Source: Skermanella mucosa (GTDB lineage: Bacteria; Pseudomonadota; Alphaproteobacteria; Azospirillales; Azospirillaceae). Taken from it: a stretch of 64,000 bases of DNA. The notes beneath the pieces are model-generated. The model was not told where the DNA came from. It searched no databases and saw nothing but the letters and a program-made list of their open reading frames with translations. Numbering within the stretch: the stretch's first letter is position 1; the number at the start of each line of letters is the position of its first letter. The stretch spans positions 1,176,501 to 1,240,500 of the forward strand of contig NZ_CP086106.1 in assembly GCF_016765655.2 (NCBI RefSeq). The letters run 5' to 3'. Below, one piece after another: positions 1-8,481 of this stretch. The position numbers and the translations under genes were made by a program.

Positions 1-1
1 C

Positions 2-127
2 CTGAAGAGCCGGACCGGAGTGTTCCAGGCCCGTTTCATCGGCATGACCAAGGCCGCCGCCGAGCAGGCCTGCTCCCGGCTCGAGTCGAAGGGCCAGGAC
101 TGCATGGTGGTCGCCCCCCGCGGCTGA
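2..127 (+). CDS. C-terminal fragment of a SPOR-domain protein (5' end outside window)
   Basis: The reading frame is open from the window edge and stops with TGA at 125-127, giving the last 41 residues. The segment ARFIGMTKAAAEQACSRL followed by a Cys near the C-terminus is typical of the last beta-alpha unit of a SPOR (sporulation-related repeat) domain, which binds denuded peptidoglycan at division sites. In alphaproteobacteria this ending is common on D-alanyl-D-alanine carboxypeptidases and other cell-wall proteins, but the catalytic part is not in the window, so the enzyme cannot be named. A GC hairpin follows 40 bases after the stop. Confidence 0.7.
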   Translation: MKSRTGVFQARFIGMTKAAAEQACSRLESKGQDCMVVAPRG

Positions 128-168
128 TGCCATCGGCAAGGCTTCCTGAAGAACCCTGCCAGTCACCG

Positions 169-205
169 CAGGCCGGCCCCCTCCCGGAGGCCGGCCTGGG
201 GCTTT
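169..205 (+). terminator. Hairpin after SPOR-domain gene
   Basis: Perfect 10-bp inverted repeat CAGGCCGGCC / GGCCGGCCTG (169-178 and 189-198) with a 10-base loop, followed by GGGCTTTCG. The T-run is weak, so termination efficiency is uncertain. It separates the plus-strand SPOR gene from the convergent TerB-like gene and may serve both. Confidence 0.5.
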
Positions 206-214
206 CGCGCTGTA

Positions 215-658
215 TCAGAGACCCTGGGCGGCGGGATCGAGCCTCAGTATCCGGGCGATCTCCCGCGCCGCATCCCGCTCCCCCGGACTCAGCGCGCCGC
301 ACGCTCCCCCCACCTGAAGCGCCGAGCGCAGGACCAGTTCCCGCTGCTCCATGGGCGCGTCGGGCGCGAAATCGGCCAGTACGCCCAGGGCACGGTCGTG
401 TCCGAAGGTCCGGTCCCGGTCGAAATTGGAAAGGTGCTGGTCGAGCACGCGGCGGATGTCGTCGGCGCGTCCCTGGTCGCCCATCAGGCAGTGCAACGCC
501 TCGGAGTCGATTTCCCGCAGTTCCCTGCCCTCGGCGGTGCCGTCGGCGAAGGCGATCAGCGCGCCCGCGGCGATGACCGCCGGCACCAGGAGCGGCAGGT
601 CGTCCGATTCGACGCCGATTTCGCCCAGGTGGCTGACAAGGTTATCTATGAAGGACAT
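215..658 (-). CDS. TerB-like (tellurite-resistance TerB family) protein
   Basis: 147 residues, all-helical in appearance and without a signal peptide. Two halves each carry the TerB-type pattern of a hydrophobic helix, an acidic/Gly turn and a Glu-rich helix: AFADGTAEGRELREI near residues 36-50 and the C-terminal part ending SPGERDAAREIARILRLDP. TerB-family proteins are cytoplasmic acidic metal-binding helical bundles. Many are not linked to tellurite at all, and no other ter genes are present here. It is read in the same direction as the PIN-domain pair 31 bases upstream and could be in its transcript. Family assignment is moderate; function is unknown. Confidence 0.65.
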   Translation of the reverse strand: MSFIDNLVSHLGEIGVESDDLPLLVPAVIAAGALIAFADGTAEGRELREIDSEALHCLMGDQGRADDIRRVLDQHLSNFDRDRTFGHDRALGVLADFAPDAPMEQRELVLRSALQVGGACGALSPGERDAAREIARILRLDPAAQGL

Positions 659-689
659 GGTGCTTTTCCGCCCAGGTTTCGGCCAGGTT

Positions 690-1118
690 TCAGGTCGTCG
701 ATCCGCCGACGAATTCCCGCGGCGTCAACACCGTGACCGGGAGTTCGTCGCGGCAGGACAGCAGGTGTGCGTCGCTGGTGATCAGCGCCGCCCCGGTCGC
801 CCAGGCGAGCGCCGCGAACTTTCGGTCGCCCGGATCCTCCACCCTGGAGAAGGATGAAACGTCGAGCGGGCCGCGATGTTCGCCGGACGCCGCGAAAAGA
901 CCGGCGAGGCGGCTCCAGTCGAGCCCGGGAATCCGGCGGACCACCGTCTCGGTCTCGCGCCGGGTCGCCTCGGCCCAGGCAAGCCGGTACCGTCCCTCCC
1001 GGACCGCCTCCACCACGGCCGCGGCATTGCTTCCCGGATTGAAGCCCGCGGCCACGAACACATTGGTGTCGAGGATGAGCCGGTCCTGCGCAGGGGCGGT
1101 CGATTCGACGTGCGTCAC
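690..1118 (-). CDS. PIN-domain protein, putative toxin ribonuclease
   Basis: 142 residues. The motif LILDTNVFVAAG (Asp17) and the C-terminal ATGAALITSDAHLL (Asp116), with acidic residues between (Glu50/Glu55, Asp95/Asp98), form the four-acid metal site of PIN-domain nucleases. VapC-type PIN proteins are RNases paired with small antitoxins. The ATG overlaps the stop codon of a 90-codon gene upstream (ATGA), so the two are probably co-translated, as in toxin-antitoxin operons. The family resembles the 'putative toxin-antitoxin system toxin component, PIN family' type more than classical VapC. The toxin role is inferred from domain and gene order. Confidence 0.75.
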   Translation of the reverse strand: MTHVESTAPAQDRLILDTNVFVAAGFNPGSNAAAVVEAVREGRYRLAWAEATRRETETVVRRIPGLDWSRLAGLFAASGEHRGPLDVSSFSRVEDPGDRKFAALAWATGAALITSDAHLLSCRDELPVTVLTPREFVGGSTT

Positions 1119-1387
1119 CGGGTGCAGGGCTCCATCACCGGCTTGCCCCGGTGCGGCCAGTCGGCATGCCGGCCCGCGCCGGCGGTCTGCTTTCCACGTT
1201 CCTGCCTGATCCGGTCCTGCCCATGCCCGGCATGGTCATCGGTATGGGAGCGCAGCTTCCGCTCCGCCGCTTCCCGGAAAGCATGCTTGACGGACTCCGG
1301 CCGTCGCACCCAGGCGACGCCCGTCCGGTCGCTTTCCTCATAGAGCTTCTGAGCCAGGTCTTCCCGAAGTTTCGGATCGATCTTCAT
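1115..1387 (-). CDS. Small hydrophilic protein coupled to the PIN-domain gene, possible antitoxin
   Basis: 90 residues starting MKIDPKLREDLAQKLYEESD. This start is preferred because GAGGAG lies 9 bases before it; in-frame ATGs at 1396 and 1408 sit on or before that ribosome site. The N-terminal half is a charged helix (KHAFREAAERKL), and the C-terminal half is rich in His, Gly and Arg and may be disordered. No ribbon-helix-helix or AbrB signature is obvious. Its stop overlaps the PIN start by ATGA. The position fits an antitoxin, but I do not recognise the family, so the role is inference from context only. Confidence 0.55.
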   Translation of the reverse strand: MKIDPKLREDLAQKLYEESDRTGVAWVRRPESVKHAFREAAERKLRSHTDDHAGHGQDRIRQERGKQTAGAGRHADWPHRGKPVMEPCTR

Positions 1388-1728
1388 CGCGTCCATCTCC
1401 TCGCGCATGTGGCCGCTGTCCGGGGCAACACCCGCCGCGCGCGGCCGTTCCTCGCGGGTGGTGAGCCCGTGCGCAAAATCGAGGCATGTTGTTCCGCTGC
1501 GGTGAAGCCGCCCGTCGGCGATGGCTTCCTCTGTTCATGTAATGCGTCCGGGGGCGCCCGATCAGGTCGCGCCCGTGATTTCATGGCGCTCCGGCCTCCT
1601 CCATGCCCGTGAGGGGCTCTTCGGCAGCGCCAGTGTTTCGGCGGGAACGAATCATTCCCCCGCTTCATCTTGTGCGATGCGTTGGGCCGTGGTGCAACGC
1701 ATGGAATCGAATGTCCCGGCCGCCCTGC
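1388..1728. other. Intergenic stretch without a recognised gene
   Basis: About 340 bases between the PIN-pair start and the end of the transglycosylase-like gene, which is transcribed in the same (minus) direction. It must contain the promoter of the PIN pair, but no clear -35/-10, repeat or strong hairpin stands out. Short reading frames here lack ribosome sites and recognisable sequence. Confidence 0.4.
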
Positions 1729-2673
1729 TCAGCCGGCTGGCTCGCCCTGCCGGGGGAACAGGGCCGGAGAATCACCGTCCGCGGCCTCGTCCTCCGGTTC
1801 GTCCGGCCAGCCGTCCTGCCGCATCTGCGCGAACAACAGCGCGTTGGAATGCGCGGGCGCCGGCTGCGCGTCGGGGGCGTCTTCCAGCCCGGCGAAACGC
1901 TTCTCGTCAGCCTGCATCCGGCGGGTCAGCCGGTTCAGCATGTCCGACGCGGTGAGCGCATGCCCGCTGCGGTCGTGGAACAGGTTCCTGTTGGCTGCGG
2001 CGGCCGAGGGCAGCAGGTCGCGTGCGAGCTTCCCGGGGGTCTTCTCGGCCGCGTTGATCAGCCGGGCGGCCCCGCTCGGGCCCATGATGTAGGCGATCCG
2101 GCTCTCGATCGTCGAAGCCGGCCGGCCGAGCATCTTGCCCAGCCGTTCCTTGCCTTCGCCGAGATACCGGGCGGCCATGCCGGCGGACAGGTTCGGATCC
2201 TCGCGAAGCGCCAGGATCTTCTTGCGCGTCGCGGCGTCGCTGACGGTCGGCGCGCCGTCGACCACCTTGATCTTCTGCGCGATCTCACCCAGGCCGTAAG
2301 CCGATCCATGGCGCCGCACCAGGTCCAGCCACGTGCGTTCGATGAACTGGAAGGGGCCGGTCGCCGAACTCCTGCGGTTGCGGGCCTTGGTATCCAGCCC
2401 GCTTTCCTGCTGGGCCTGGGAGAGCAGCGAGGCGAAGCTGTGCCCGGACAATCCGGCGACGGACCGGATCGCGTCCACGACCGGCCCGCCGCCCAGGGGT
2501 TCCGGCGGCGCCCCTGCCGGCTTGCGGCCGGGCAGGGGAGTGCCGGCCCGCTCCACCGCCGCGGCGAAGCCTTCGCCGGCCGGTTTGCGCGCGGGAACGG
2601 GCGGCTGCCACGTGGGGCCGGGTATCGAAGGCTTCTTGCCGGGAACCGGCGGCAGTCGCTGGTCAACAGCCAT
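1729..2673 (-). CDS. Lytic transglycosylase-like (SLT fold) protein
   Basis: 314 residues from the ATG at 2673. The first 60 residues are Pro/Lys-rich (repeated PGKKP, PARKP, PGRKP) and form a likely disordered linker. Then comes a lysozyme-like region with [11 protein letters not shown] (candidate catalytic Glu90) and [12 protein letters not shown], the two hallmark motifs of soluble lytic transglycosylases that cleave the MurNAc-GlcNAc bond. No signal peptide is visible at this start, which is unusual for a periplasmic enzyme; a longer frame to 2832 exists but adds only Arg-rich unlikely sequence. It may be exported by another route or act as a secretion- or flagellum-associated hydrolase. 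The C-terminal 100 residues are unassigned. Confidence 0.65.
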   Translation of the reverse strand: MAVDQRLPPVPGKKPSIPGPTWQPPVPARKPAGEGFAAAVERAGTPLPGRKPAGAPPEPLGGGPVVDAIRSVAGLSGHSFASLLSQAQQESGLDTKARNRRSSATGPFQFIERTWLDLVRRHGSAYGLGEIAQKIKVVDGAPTVSDAATRKKILALREDPNLSAGMAARYLGEGKERLGKMLGRPASTIESRIAYIMGPSGAARLINAAEKTPGKLARDLLPSAAAANRNLFHDRSGHALTASDMLNRLTRRMQADEKRFAGLEDAPDAQPAPAHSNALLFAQMRQDGWPDEPEDEAADGDSPALFPRQGEPAG

Positions 2674-3026
2674 GGGCTTGTTCTCTGAACCTTTCGGGTT
2701 ACCCCATCCTAAGGCGGCGGGCCTTCGGTGAGAAGGACAATCGCGTGACCTCGCGTCCTGCGGCACCGCCCGGCGGCACCACCCGGAGATCGCGCGCCGC
2801 AGCCGGACCCAAGAGGGAAGATATCTTACCATGCGCGGCCAATTGGCACGGCAACGTAAGACCGATTCAAATCAGGGCGAACAAGTCCGAAAGTCAGCTA
2901 CCGGATCGGTTCGGACGGAGTGCCGCCGCTCTCCCTTCGACCGACAGAATTCAAGCAGGGTCCGCAGCCATTCACCGCAGGATGACGGGATCGCGGCGGC
3001 CGGCGGCCAGAGGACGAGGCAGGACG
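2674..3026. other. Divergent intergenic region (transglycosylase-like / chemoreceptor)
   Basis: About 350 bases between two divergently read genes, so both promoters should lie here. A perfect 10-bp palindrome AAGATATCTT sits at 2818-2827. The chemoreceptor reading frame runs upstream through part of this region, but the residues it would add are Arg/Ser-rich and unlike any receptor N-terminus. No other gene is supported. Confidence 0.35.
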
Positions 3027-5045
3027 ATGGGGTCTTTTTCTTCCAGGTTCCGGATCGGTTCCAGGATCTATGCGGGGTTCATGCTGATTCTCGCCCTGCT
3101 GGGAGCCGTCGGCGGCTTCGGCATCGCCGAATTGATCACCGCCCGTGCGAATTTCGAACGGTACGGCGAGACCTCGGCCAACACCGCCACGGTGATCACG
3201 ATCAACCTGGATTTCGCGGAACTTCGCCGGCACGCGCTGCTCTATACTTCCTCGGGAAGCCAGGCGGCCGCCGACCAGGTCCGGGAACTGCTCGACCACA
3301 TCGCTTCCGGCCTGACGCGCCTGATGCCGGCCGCCCATGACGAGATCAGCCGGACCCGGCTGGAGCGCATGGTCCAGCTTGCCGCCGACTACGGGGACAG
3401 GTTCGCCAAGCTGAAGGAAGCCCGGGTGAAGCGGGACACCCTGGTCGAGCAGACCCTCAAGCCGCTCGGCGACCAGATCGTCGGCAACCTGTCGTCCCTG
3501 ATCAGCGAGGCCACGGCGGACAAGCAGATGGAGACCGCGGGGCTCGCGGGGATCGCCCAGGAACAGTTCATGTACGCCCGGCTCAACGCCACCCAGTTCC
3601 TGGCGACGCCGGACGAGGCGCTGGCCGAAAGCGTGACGCGGCGGCTTGCCGCCTTCAAGCCGGCCGCCACCAATCTCGCCGCTTGGTTCGACGATCCGGA
3701 CCGCATGGCGCTGGCCCAGGACGTGCTCCGGCTCGCCGACAACTACTCCAAGACCTTCGACCGCATGGCCGCGTCCGCGTTCGAGATGAACAGCCTCATC
3801 TACGAGGTCATGCCGGTCGTCGGGGAGGAGTTCGGCGAGTTGACCCAGGCCACCGTGGACGGCTGGAGCGCCGTCTTCCGGGAGACCGAGCAGAGGACCC
3901 TGTCCGAGATCGACAATACCATCAAGGTCAGCGGGACGCTCGTCGCCGCGGCGCTCCTGGGCGGCATCCTGCTGGCCTGGCTGATCGCCCGCAGCATCGT
4001 CGTCCCGGTCAAGACCATGACCGGCACCATGACGCTGCTCGCGTCGGGCGACCGTTCCGTCGAGGTGTTGGGGCTCGATTTCGCGGACGAGGTCGGCGAG
4101 ATGGCGCGGGCGGTCCAGGTCTTCAAGGAGAACGCGATCCGGGTCGAACGGCTCCAGGCCGAGCAGGCCGCCCAGGAGCAGCGTTCGGCGGAGGAACGCC
4201 GGCGGTCCATGATGGAGCTGGCCGACGATTTCGAGCATCACGTCAACGGCGTCGTGACCCATGTCACGACCTCGTCCGGGGAGATGAACGCGACGGCGGC
4301 CACCATGTCCACCGCCGCCCAGCAGGCGACCCACCAGGCGACCGCGGTCGCCAACGCGGCCGACCACGCGTCCACCAACGTCCAGACCGTCGCCGCCGCG
4401 GCGGAGGAACTGGCCTCGTCGATCGCCGAGATCGGCCGGCAGGTCGACCGGTCCTCCCGCACGATCCAGCACGCGGTGGAAAAGGCCCGGCGAACCAACG
4501 AGATCGTCGAAAGCCTCTCGACCGCGGCCCAGAAGATCGGCGAGGTGGTCGGCCTGATCAACACCATCGCCGGCCAGACCAACCTGCTCGCGCTCAACGC
4601 GACGATCGAGGCGGCCCGCGCCGGCGACGCCGGCAAGGGGTTCGCCGTCGTGGCGTCGGAGGTCAAGAACCTGGCCAACCAGACCGCCAAGGCGACCGAG
4701 GACATCTCCGGCCAGATCAGTTCGGTCCAGGCGGCGACGGCCCAGGCGGTCGAGGCGATCCAGGACATCCTGCACACCATCGACGAGGTCAGCGGCACCT
4801 CGGCCGCGATCGCCGCGTCGGTCGAGCAGCAGCAGGCGGCGACCGGCGAGATCGCGCGCAACGTCGAGCAGGCCGCCGCCGGGACCAGCGAGGTAGCGGC
4901 CAACATCGCCGGCGTCACCGCGGCCGCCGACGCCTCGCTCGCCACGGCGGAGCAGGTGCTCCGCGAATCCTCCGAGCTGACCCGCCAGTCCCTGGTGCTC
5001 CGGCGCGCGGTGGACGACTTCATCGAAAAGGTGCGGGCCGCCTGA
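3027..5045 (+). CDS. Methyl-accepting chemotaxis protein (transmembrane chemoreceptor)
   Basis: 672 residues from ATG 3027, chosen because the short basic N-terminus followed at once by a membrane helix (about 13-38) fits receptors; the frame continues upstream without homology. An all-helical periplasmic sensor region of about 260 residues follows, then a second membrane helix (about 302-322), a HAMP linker ending near 375, and a methyl-accepting signalling domain. The conserved hairpin tip is present ([20 protein letters not shown] and [17 protein letters not shown]). It should transmit ligand binding to CheA/CheW. No cache or PAS fold is seen; the sensor resembles long four-helix or helical-bimodular types, ligand unknown. 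No che genes are adjacent, and no C-terminal CheR/CheB tether is visible. Confidence 0.93.
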   Translation: MGSFSSRFRIGSRIYAGFMLILALLGAVGGFGIAELITARANFERYGETSANTATVITINLDFAELRRHALLYTSSGSQAAADQVRELLDHIASGLTRLMPAAHDEISRTRLERMVQLAADYGDRFAKLKEARVKRDTLVEQTLKPLGDQIVGNLSSLISEATADKQMETAGLAGIAQEQFMYARLNATQFLATPDEALAESVTRRLAAFKPAATNLAAWFDDPDRMALAQDVLRLADNYSKTFDRMAASAFEMNSLIYEVMPVVGEEFGELTQATVDGWSAVFRETEQRTLSEIDNTIKVSGTLVAAALLGGILLAWLIARSIVVPVKTMTGTMTLLASGDRSVEVLGLDFADEVGEMARAVQVFKENAIRVERLQAEQAAQEQRSAEERRRSMMELADDFEHHVNGVVTHVTTSSGEMNATAATMSTAAQQATHQATAVANAADHASTNVQTVAAAAEELASSIAEIGRQVDRSSRTIQHAVEKARRTNEIVESLSTAAQKIGEVVGLINTIAGQTNLLALNATIEAARAGDAGKGFAVVASEVKNLANQTAKATEDISGQISSVQAATAQAVEAIQDILHTIDEVSGTSAAIAASVEQQQAATGEIARNVEQAAAGTSEVAANIAGVTAAADASLATAEQVLRESSELTRQSLVLRRAVDDFIEKVRAA

Positions 5046-5109
5046 CTGCCCGGTTTGCGGGAGCGTCGAAGTGGGCCACACTCGACCCTCCCGCAGCCGA
5101 GGAAACGCC

Positions 5110-5742
5110 ATGATAGATCTCTATACCTGGACCACGCCGAACGGCCGGAAGGCCTCCATCATGCTGGAGGAGACCGGCTTGCCCTATGAGGTCCACCCGA
5201 TCGACATCACCAAGGACGAGCAGTTCGCGCCGGACTTCCTGAGGATCAGCCCTAACAACAAGATCCCGGCGATCGTCGACCACGACACGGGTGCTTCCCT
5301 GATGGAGTCGGGCGCGATCCTGCTGTACCTGGCGGAGAAGACGGGGATGTTCATCCCCCAGGACGGTCCCGGCCGGTGGCGGACCTGGCAGTGGCTGATG
5401 TTCCAGATGGGCGGCGCCGGCCCGATGCTGGGCCAGGCCCACCATTTCCTTCAGTTCAACCCCGGCAAGGCGCCCTATGCCGAGGAACGGTTCGGCGCCG
5501 AGGCCCGGCGGCTCTATTCCGTCATGGACAAGCGCCTGGGCGAGACCGAGTACCTGGCCGGCGGCGACTACACCATCGCCGACATCGCGACGTGGCCGTG
5601 GGTCTCGCGGTTCGAATGGCAGCGGATCGATCTCGCGCAATTCCCGAATGTGCGGCGCTGGTATCTCGCCATCGCAGGGCGTCCCGCCGTCCGGCGCGGC
5701 TATGATGTGCCGAAGAAGGGCCACGAGATTCCGCTGGCCTGA
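5110..5742 (+). CDS. Glutathione S-transferase family protein
   Basis: 210 residues from ATG 5110. The start MIDLYTWTTPNGRKASIMLEE is the typical beginning of the YfcG/Ure2-like GST class: thioredoxin fold with TPNGRK at the glutathione site, then SPNNKIPAIVD (cis-Pro) and ESGAILLYLAEK. The helical C-terminal domain follows, including YTIADIATWPW. Such enzymes conjugate glutathione or act as disulfide-bond reductases in the cytoplasm. It follows the chemoreceptor in the same direction by 64 bases and precedes an MFS gene by 21 bases, so GST and transporter may share a transcript. The substrate cannot be told from sequence. Confidence 0.9.
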   Translation: MIDLYTWTTPNGRKASIMLEETGLPYEVHPIDITKDEQFAPDFLRISPNNKIPAIVDHDTGASLMESGAILLYLAEKTGMFIPQDGPGRWRTWQWLMFQMGGAGPMLGQAHHFLQFNPGKAPYAEERFGAEARRLYSVMDKRLGETEYLAGGDYTIADIATWPWVSRFEWQRIDLAQFPNVRRWYLAIAGRPAVRRGYDVPKKGHEIPLA

Positions 5743-5763
5743 GCACATCGCCGCCGGAACCCC

Positions 5764-6930
5764 ATGCTGCTGCCGCTTCGACTGTCCCTGTTCTACGCCG
5801 CCTATTTCCTGATCCTGGGCATCCAGCTGCCGTTCTGGCCGGTCTGGCTGGAAAGCCGGGGCCTGTCGGCGGAAGAGATCGGGACGGTCCTGGCGGTGGC
5901 GCTGTGGGTCCGCATCGTCACCATCCCGGTGGCCGGCGTGGTGGTCGACCGTACCGGCAACCGCCGGGCGGCACTGATCCTGCTCAGCGCCGCCGCCCTG
6001 GCGGCCTCGCTGCTGTACCTGCCGGCCGACGGCTTCGTGCCGATCCTGCTGGTGACCGTGCTGATGAGCGCGGGCTTCAGCCCGATCATGAATATCGGCG
6101 ACAACCTGACCCTGCTGATCGCCCGGGCGCACCGGCTCGACTACGGCCGGATGCGCCTGTGGGGGTCGATCAGCTTCATCGCCGCCGCCAGCCTGGGCGG
6201 CATCGTCGTCGCCGACAGCCGGCCGGAGGTCGTGCTCCACCTGCTGATCGGCGCCATGGCCCTGACGGCCCTGTCCTGCTGGCTGGCGCCGAAGCCGCCG
6301 CCGCGCGAGCCGGGACGGGCGGAGGTGCCGTTGAAGACCAGCCGGATCGCGGCGCTGCTCCGCGATCCCGGCTTCCTGCTGTTCCTGGGGGCCACTTCCG
6401 CCGTCCAGTCCAGCCACGCCGTCTACTACGCGTTCGGCACCCTGCACTGGCGCGAGCTTGGCCATTCGGAGGCGGTGATCGGCTGGCTGTGGGCGGAGGG
6501 CGTGATCGCCGAGATCCTGCTGTTCGCCTTCGGCGGCGCCGTCACCGCGCGGCTCGGTCCGGCCCGCCTGCTGGTGCTGGCCGGGCTGGCCGGACTGGTC
6601 CGCTGGTCGGGCACGGCGGTGGCCGAGGGCGTGCCGGCCCTGGCGCTGCTCCAGGTGCTGCACGGCATGACCTTCGGCGCCGCCCATCTCGCTGCCATGC
6701 AGTATATCGCGAAGGCCGTCCCGGTGGACCGCTCCGCCACCGCCCAGGCGCTGTACGGCGCCCTCGCGACGGGCATGGGCACGGCGCTGGCGATGATGCT
6801 GGCGGGCACCGCCTATGCCGGGTTCGGGGCGGGCGCCTATCACGCCATGGCCGCCCTGGGGCTGGCCGGCGCCGTGTTCGCCCTGCTGCTGGGAGCGCGC
6901 GACCGCCGGGACGAGGTCCGGCCGGCCTAA
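5764..6930 (+). CDS. MFS transporter of the MFS_1-like / HcaT type
   Basis: 388 residues with about 12 hydrophobic segments. The N-terminus LRLSLFYAAYFLILGIQLPFWPVWLESRGLSAEEIG matches in character the 3-phenylpropionate transporter (HcaT) branch of the major facilitator superfamily. A short loop with VDRTGNRRAALIL after helix 2 is the MFS signature A position. It probably moves an organic solute across the inner membrane with protons. It lies 21 bases after the GST gene, a possible operon, and its last bases overlap the convergent 193-aa gene by 4 bases. Substrate unknown. Confidence 0.85.
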   Translation: MLLPLRLSLFYAAYFLILGIQLPFWPVWLESRGLSAEEIGTVLAVALWVRIVTIPVAGVVVDRTGNRRAALILLSAAALAASLLYLPADGFVPILLVTVLMSAGFSPIMNIGDNLTLLIARAHRLDYGRMRLWGSISFIAAASLGGIVVADSRPEVVLHLLIGAMALTALSCWLAPKPPPREPGRAEVPLKTSRIAALLRDPGFLLFLGATSAVQSSHAVYYAFGTLHWRELGHSEAVIGWLWAEGVIAEILLFAFGGAVTARLGPARLLVLAGLAGLVRWSGTAVAEGVPALALLQVLHGMTFGAAHLAAMQYIAKAVPVDRSATAQALYGALATGMGTALAMMLAGTAYAGFGAGAYHAMAALGLAGAVFALLLGARDRRDEVRPA

Positions 6931-7508
6931 CCCGCTTCCTGGTCCTGCTCCCAGGCGGAAGGGTCCTCGATCCGGCGCAGGGTGAGGATCTGCGCCGCGG
7001 CGGTGAACAGCAGCCCGGAAGCGGCGAGACGGCCGGAGTCCTGGTCGGAATGACCCAGGCAGGCGAGCTGGGCCGCTCCCAGGGCGTAGGCCTGGAGCAG
7101 GTCGATCGGGTCCCCTTTGGAGTTCCGCGACCACCAGCGCCGCCCGTGGCGGCGCATGGTCCGCAGCGCCGGTTCCAGCACGTCCCAGGCGGGCAGCCGG
7201 TCCTGGAGGAAGTCCGCGGGGTCGCCGCCCTCCTCCTCGCCCAGGGCAGCCCGCCCGAGATGGATCGCGAACTCGATGAAGGGATAGCGTTCGGACACCC
7301 GGGCGCCCGCCCGGAACGCTATGCTCATCAGCAATTCCGACACCAGCGCGGAATCCCGGGGTTCCAGGCCGTCAAGGACATCCAGCAGCCCCGGAGCCAG
7401 ACCCGCTTCCGGCGAGCCGCCGTCGCGGGCGGCGGTCACGGCCGCGACCAGCGTGCGCAACGCTTCGACCTGGGCCTCCGGGGAAACCGGCCGGTAGTCT
7501 TGTTCCAT
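6927..7508 (-). CDS. Conserved hypothetical protein, soluble helical
   Basis: 193 residues, predicted helical and acidic at the N-terminus, with no signal peptide or membrane helix. A Trp/Arg patch (MRRHGRRWWSRNSKGDP, about residues 117-133) and a Leu/Ala-rich C-terminal helix are the only notable features. I do not recognise a family. It starts at ATG 7508, 27 bases after a long perfect inverted repeat that could control it. Its stop region overlaps the convergent transporter gene by 4 bases. Coding status rests on full-length open frame, third-position GC bias and the clear boundary with its neighbours. Confidence 0.6.
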   Translation of the reverse strand: MEQDYRPVSPEAQVEALRTLVAAVTAARDGGSPEAGLAPGLLDVLDGLEPRDSALVSELLMSIAFRAGARVSERYPFIEFAIHLGRAALGEEEGGDPADFLQDRLPAWDVLEPALRTMRRHGRRWWSRNSKGDPIDLLQAYALGAAQLACLGHSDQDSGRLAASGLLFTAAAQILTLRRIEDPSAWEQDQEAG

Positions 7509-7534
7509 GGAGATGTGCTCTTTGCCTTCCGCAA

Positions 7535-7571
7535 GGACCTTCGGACCGGCCGTCCGCCGGTCCGAAGGTCC
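7535..7571. repeat. 16-bp perfect inverted repeat upstream of the 193-aa gene
   Basis: Arms GGACCTTCGGACCGGC (7535-7550) and GCCGGTCCGAAGGTCC (7556-7571) with a 5-base loop. The hairpin would form in the minus-strand RNA 27 bases before the ATG at 7508 and downstream of the 34-codon gene. No T-run follows in either direction, so a plain intrinsic terminator is less likely than an attenuator, processing site or operator. Confidence 0.7.
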
Positions 7572-7636
7572 CTGTTACAAGGCAACGGAGCGTATTGTCC
7601 AGGAGAACGAGTACGTGGGTATTCCCGCCGGTCCTT

Positions 7637-7741
7637 CTACTTCATCCTGCGGGACAGCAGGAACCAGAACAGGCCGGCGGTCACGCCGACCGTAGCGGCC
7701 AGGAAGCCGAGCGCGATGTAGGCCTCGTAATCGAGATGCAT
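7637..7741 (-). CDS. Small single-pass membrane protein (34 aa)
   Basis: 34 residues from ATG 7741, with GGGGAG about 9 bases upstream as ribosome site. One hydrophobic helix (YIALGFLAATVGVTAGLFWF) is framed by an acidic N-terminus (MHLDYEAY) and a basic end (SRRMK), giving an N-out/C-in orientation by the positive-inside rule. The shape resembles small accessory subunits of membrane complexes, but I recognise no specific family. It is divergent from the 111-aa membrane protein gene at 7866. The frame extends upstream without a better start. Confidence 0.5.
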   Translation of the reverse strand: MHLDYEAYIALGFLAATVGVTAGLFWFLLSRRMK

Positions 7742-7865
7742 GGTGTGGAACTCCCCGGGCGGTGCGCCTGAAGGCGGCGCAGATGTGGATGCCGTCGGCG
7801 AGCGTGCCTCCGCCGGGGCGTGGCCGCATTGAAGATTCGCAATCCCGCGAGGCACGGTTCAGGCT

Positions 7866-8201
7866 ATGGATGATCCCGTGGCAACCTGGGTGCATGGCAT
7901 GTCCGATCCCGGCGAACGGCGAAGCGGCTCCGGATGGCCGCTGCGGCACGAACGTCCCATCCTGCGCAGGCTGGCCGGCGCCTTCGGCGCGGGCTTCGCC
8001 GGGGGAGCGGTGACGGCGACCACCCTGATCGCGGCCGATGTCGGCGGCATCGGGGGCCTCACCCTGGGGGCCGGTGCCTCGCCCGGCGACCTGACGGGAG
8101 CCCTGCTGCTGATCTGGGGCATGGCGGTCCTGTTCGGCTTCGTCGGCCTCGCGATCTCGATCATGTCGCTCGGCGACTGGACCGACTCCCCTCCCGACTG
8201 A
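7866..8201 (+). CDS. Small membrane protein, unknown function (111 aa)
   Basis: 111 residues. A hydrophilic N-terminal 35 residues with RHERPILRR is followed by a Gly/Ala-rich hydrophobic stretch (about 37-73) and a strong membrane helix (LLLIWGMAVLFGFVGLAISI, about 81-100), ending in an acidic tail. It is therefore probably an inner-membrane protein with two helices. The start is uncertain: ATG 7866 or the in-frame ATG at 7899, neither with a strong ribosome site. No family recognised. Confidence 0.5.
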   Translation: MDDPVATWVHGMSDPGERRSGSGWPLRHERPILRRLAGAFGAGFAGGAVTATTLIAADVGGIGGLTLGAGASPGDLTGALLLIWGMAVLFGFVGLAISIMSLGDWTDSPPD

Positions 8202-8274
8202 CCGGTGCCCCGCCGCTTCGCCCGGCCTGAGGAAGCGCCAAGTGGCCCGGCACAGTGGTTTCGATTGATTTGCC

Positions 8275-8305
8275 GTAGGTCGGCCTCGGCCGAAGGCCGA
8301 CCTAC
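8275..8305. repeat. REP-like palindrome, copy 1
   Basis: Arms GTAGGTCGGCCT (8275-8286) and AGGCCGACCTAC (8294-8305) with a 7-base loop. The same 12-base arms recur at 57289-57300 and 57373-57384, so this is a dispersed intergenic repeat rather than a local terminator. It lies between the 111-aa gene and the acyltransferase gene. Confidence 0.75.
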
Positions 8306-8481
8306 CGTACTCCGCTCCGCCGAACGTCATCAAAAACACTGTGCAGAACCACTAGAGTAACCCGTAATCGAAAGCGCGCATCAAGGGGAGTAGCATCCGG
8401 CTTGCCGTATCCGTCGAGAGGCTTCCAAGCCGACGTTCTGTTATCATGGGCAACCGGCATCGACATGTACTGTGGTTGGAC

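Noticed and set aside
2850-2865. Sigma-54 promoter (TGGCAC) before the chemoreceptor
   Set aside because: TGGCAC is present, but the -12 TTGC at the required spacing is absent.
2898-5111. Long open frame (737 codons) opposite the chemoreceptor gene
   Set aside because: It mirrors the plus-strand MCP in a GC-rich genome; its residues are Arg/Gly/Asp-rich without any domain, and the MCP on the other strand is unmistakable.
5020-7134. Minus-strand 704-codon frame across GST and MFS genes
   Set aside because: It crosses two well-defined plus-strand genes and an intergenic gap and is Gln/Arg/Gly-rich, typical of antisense frames.
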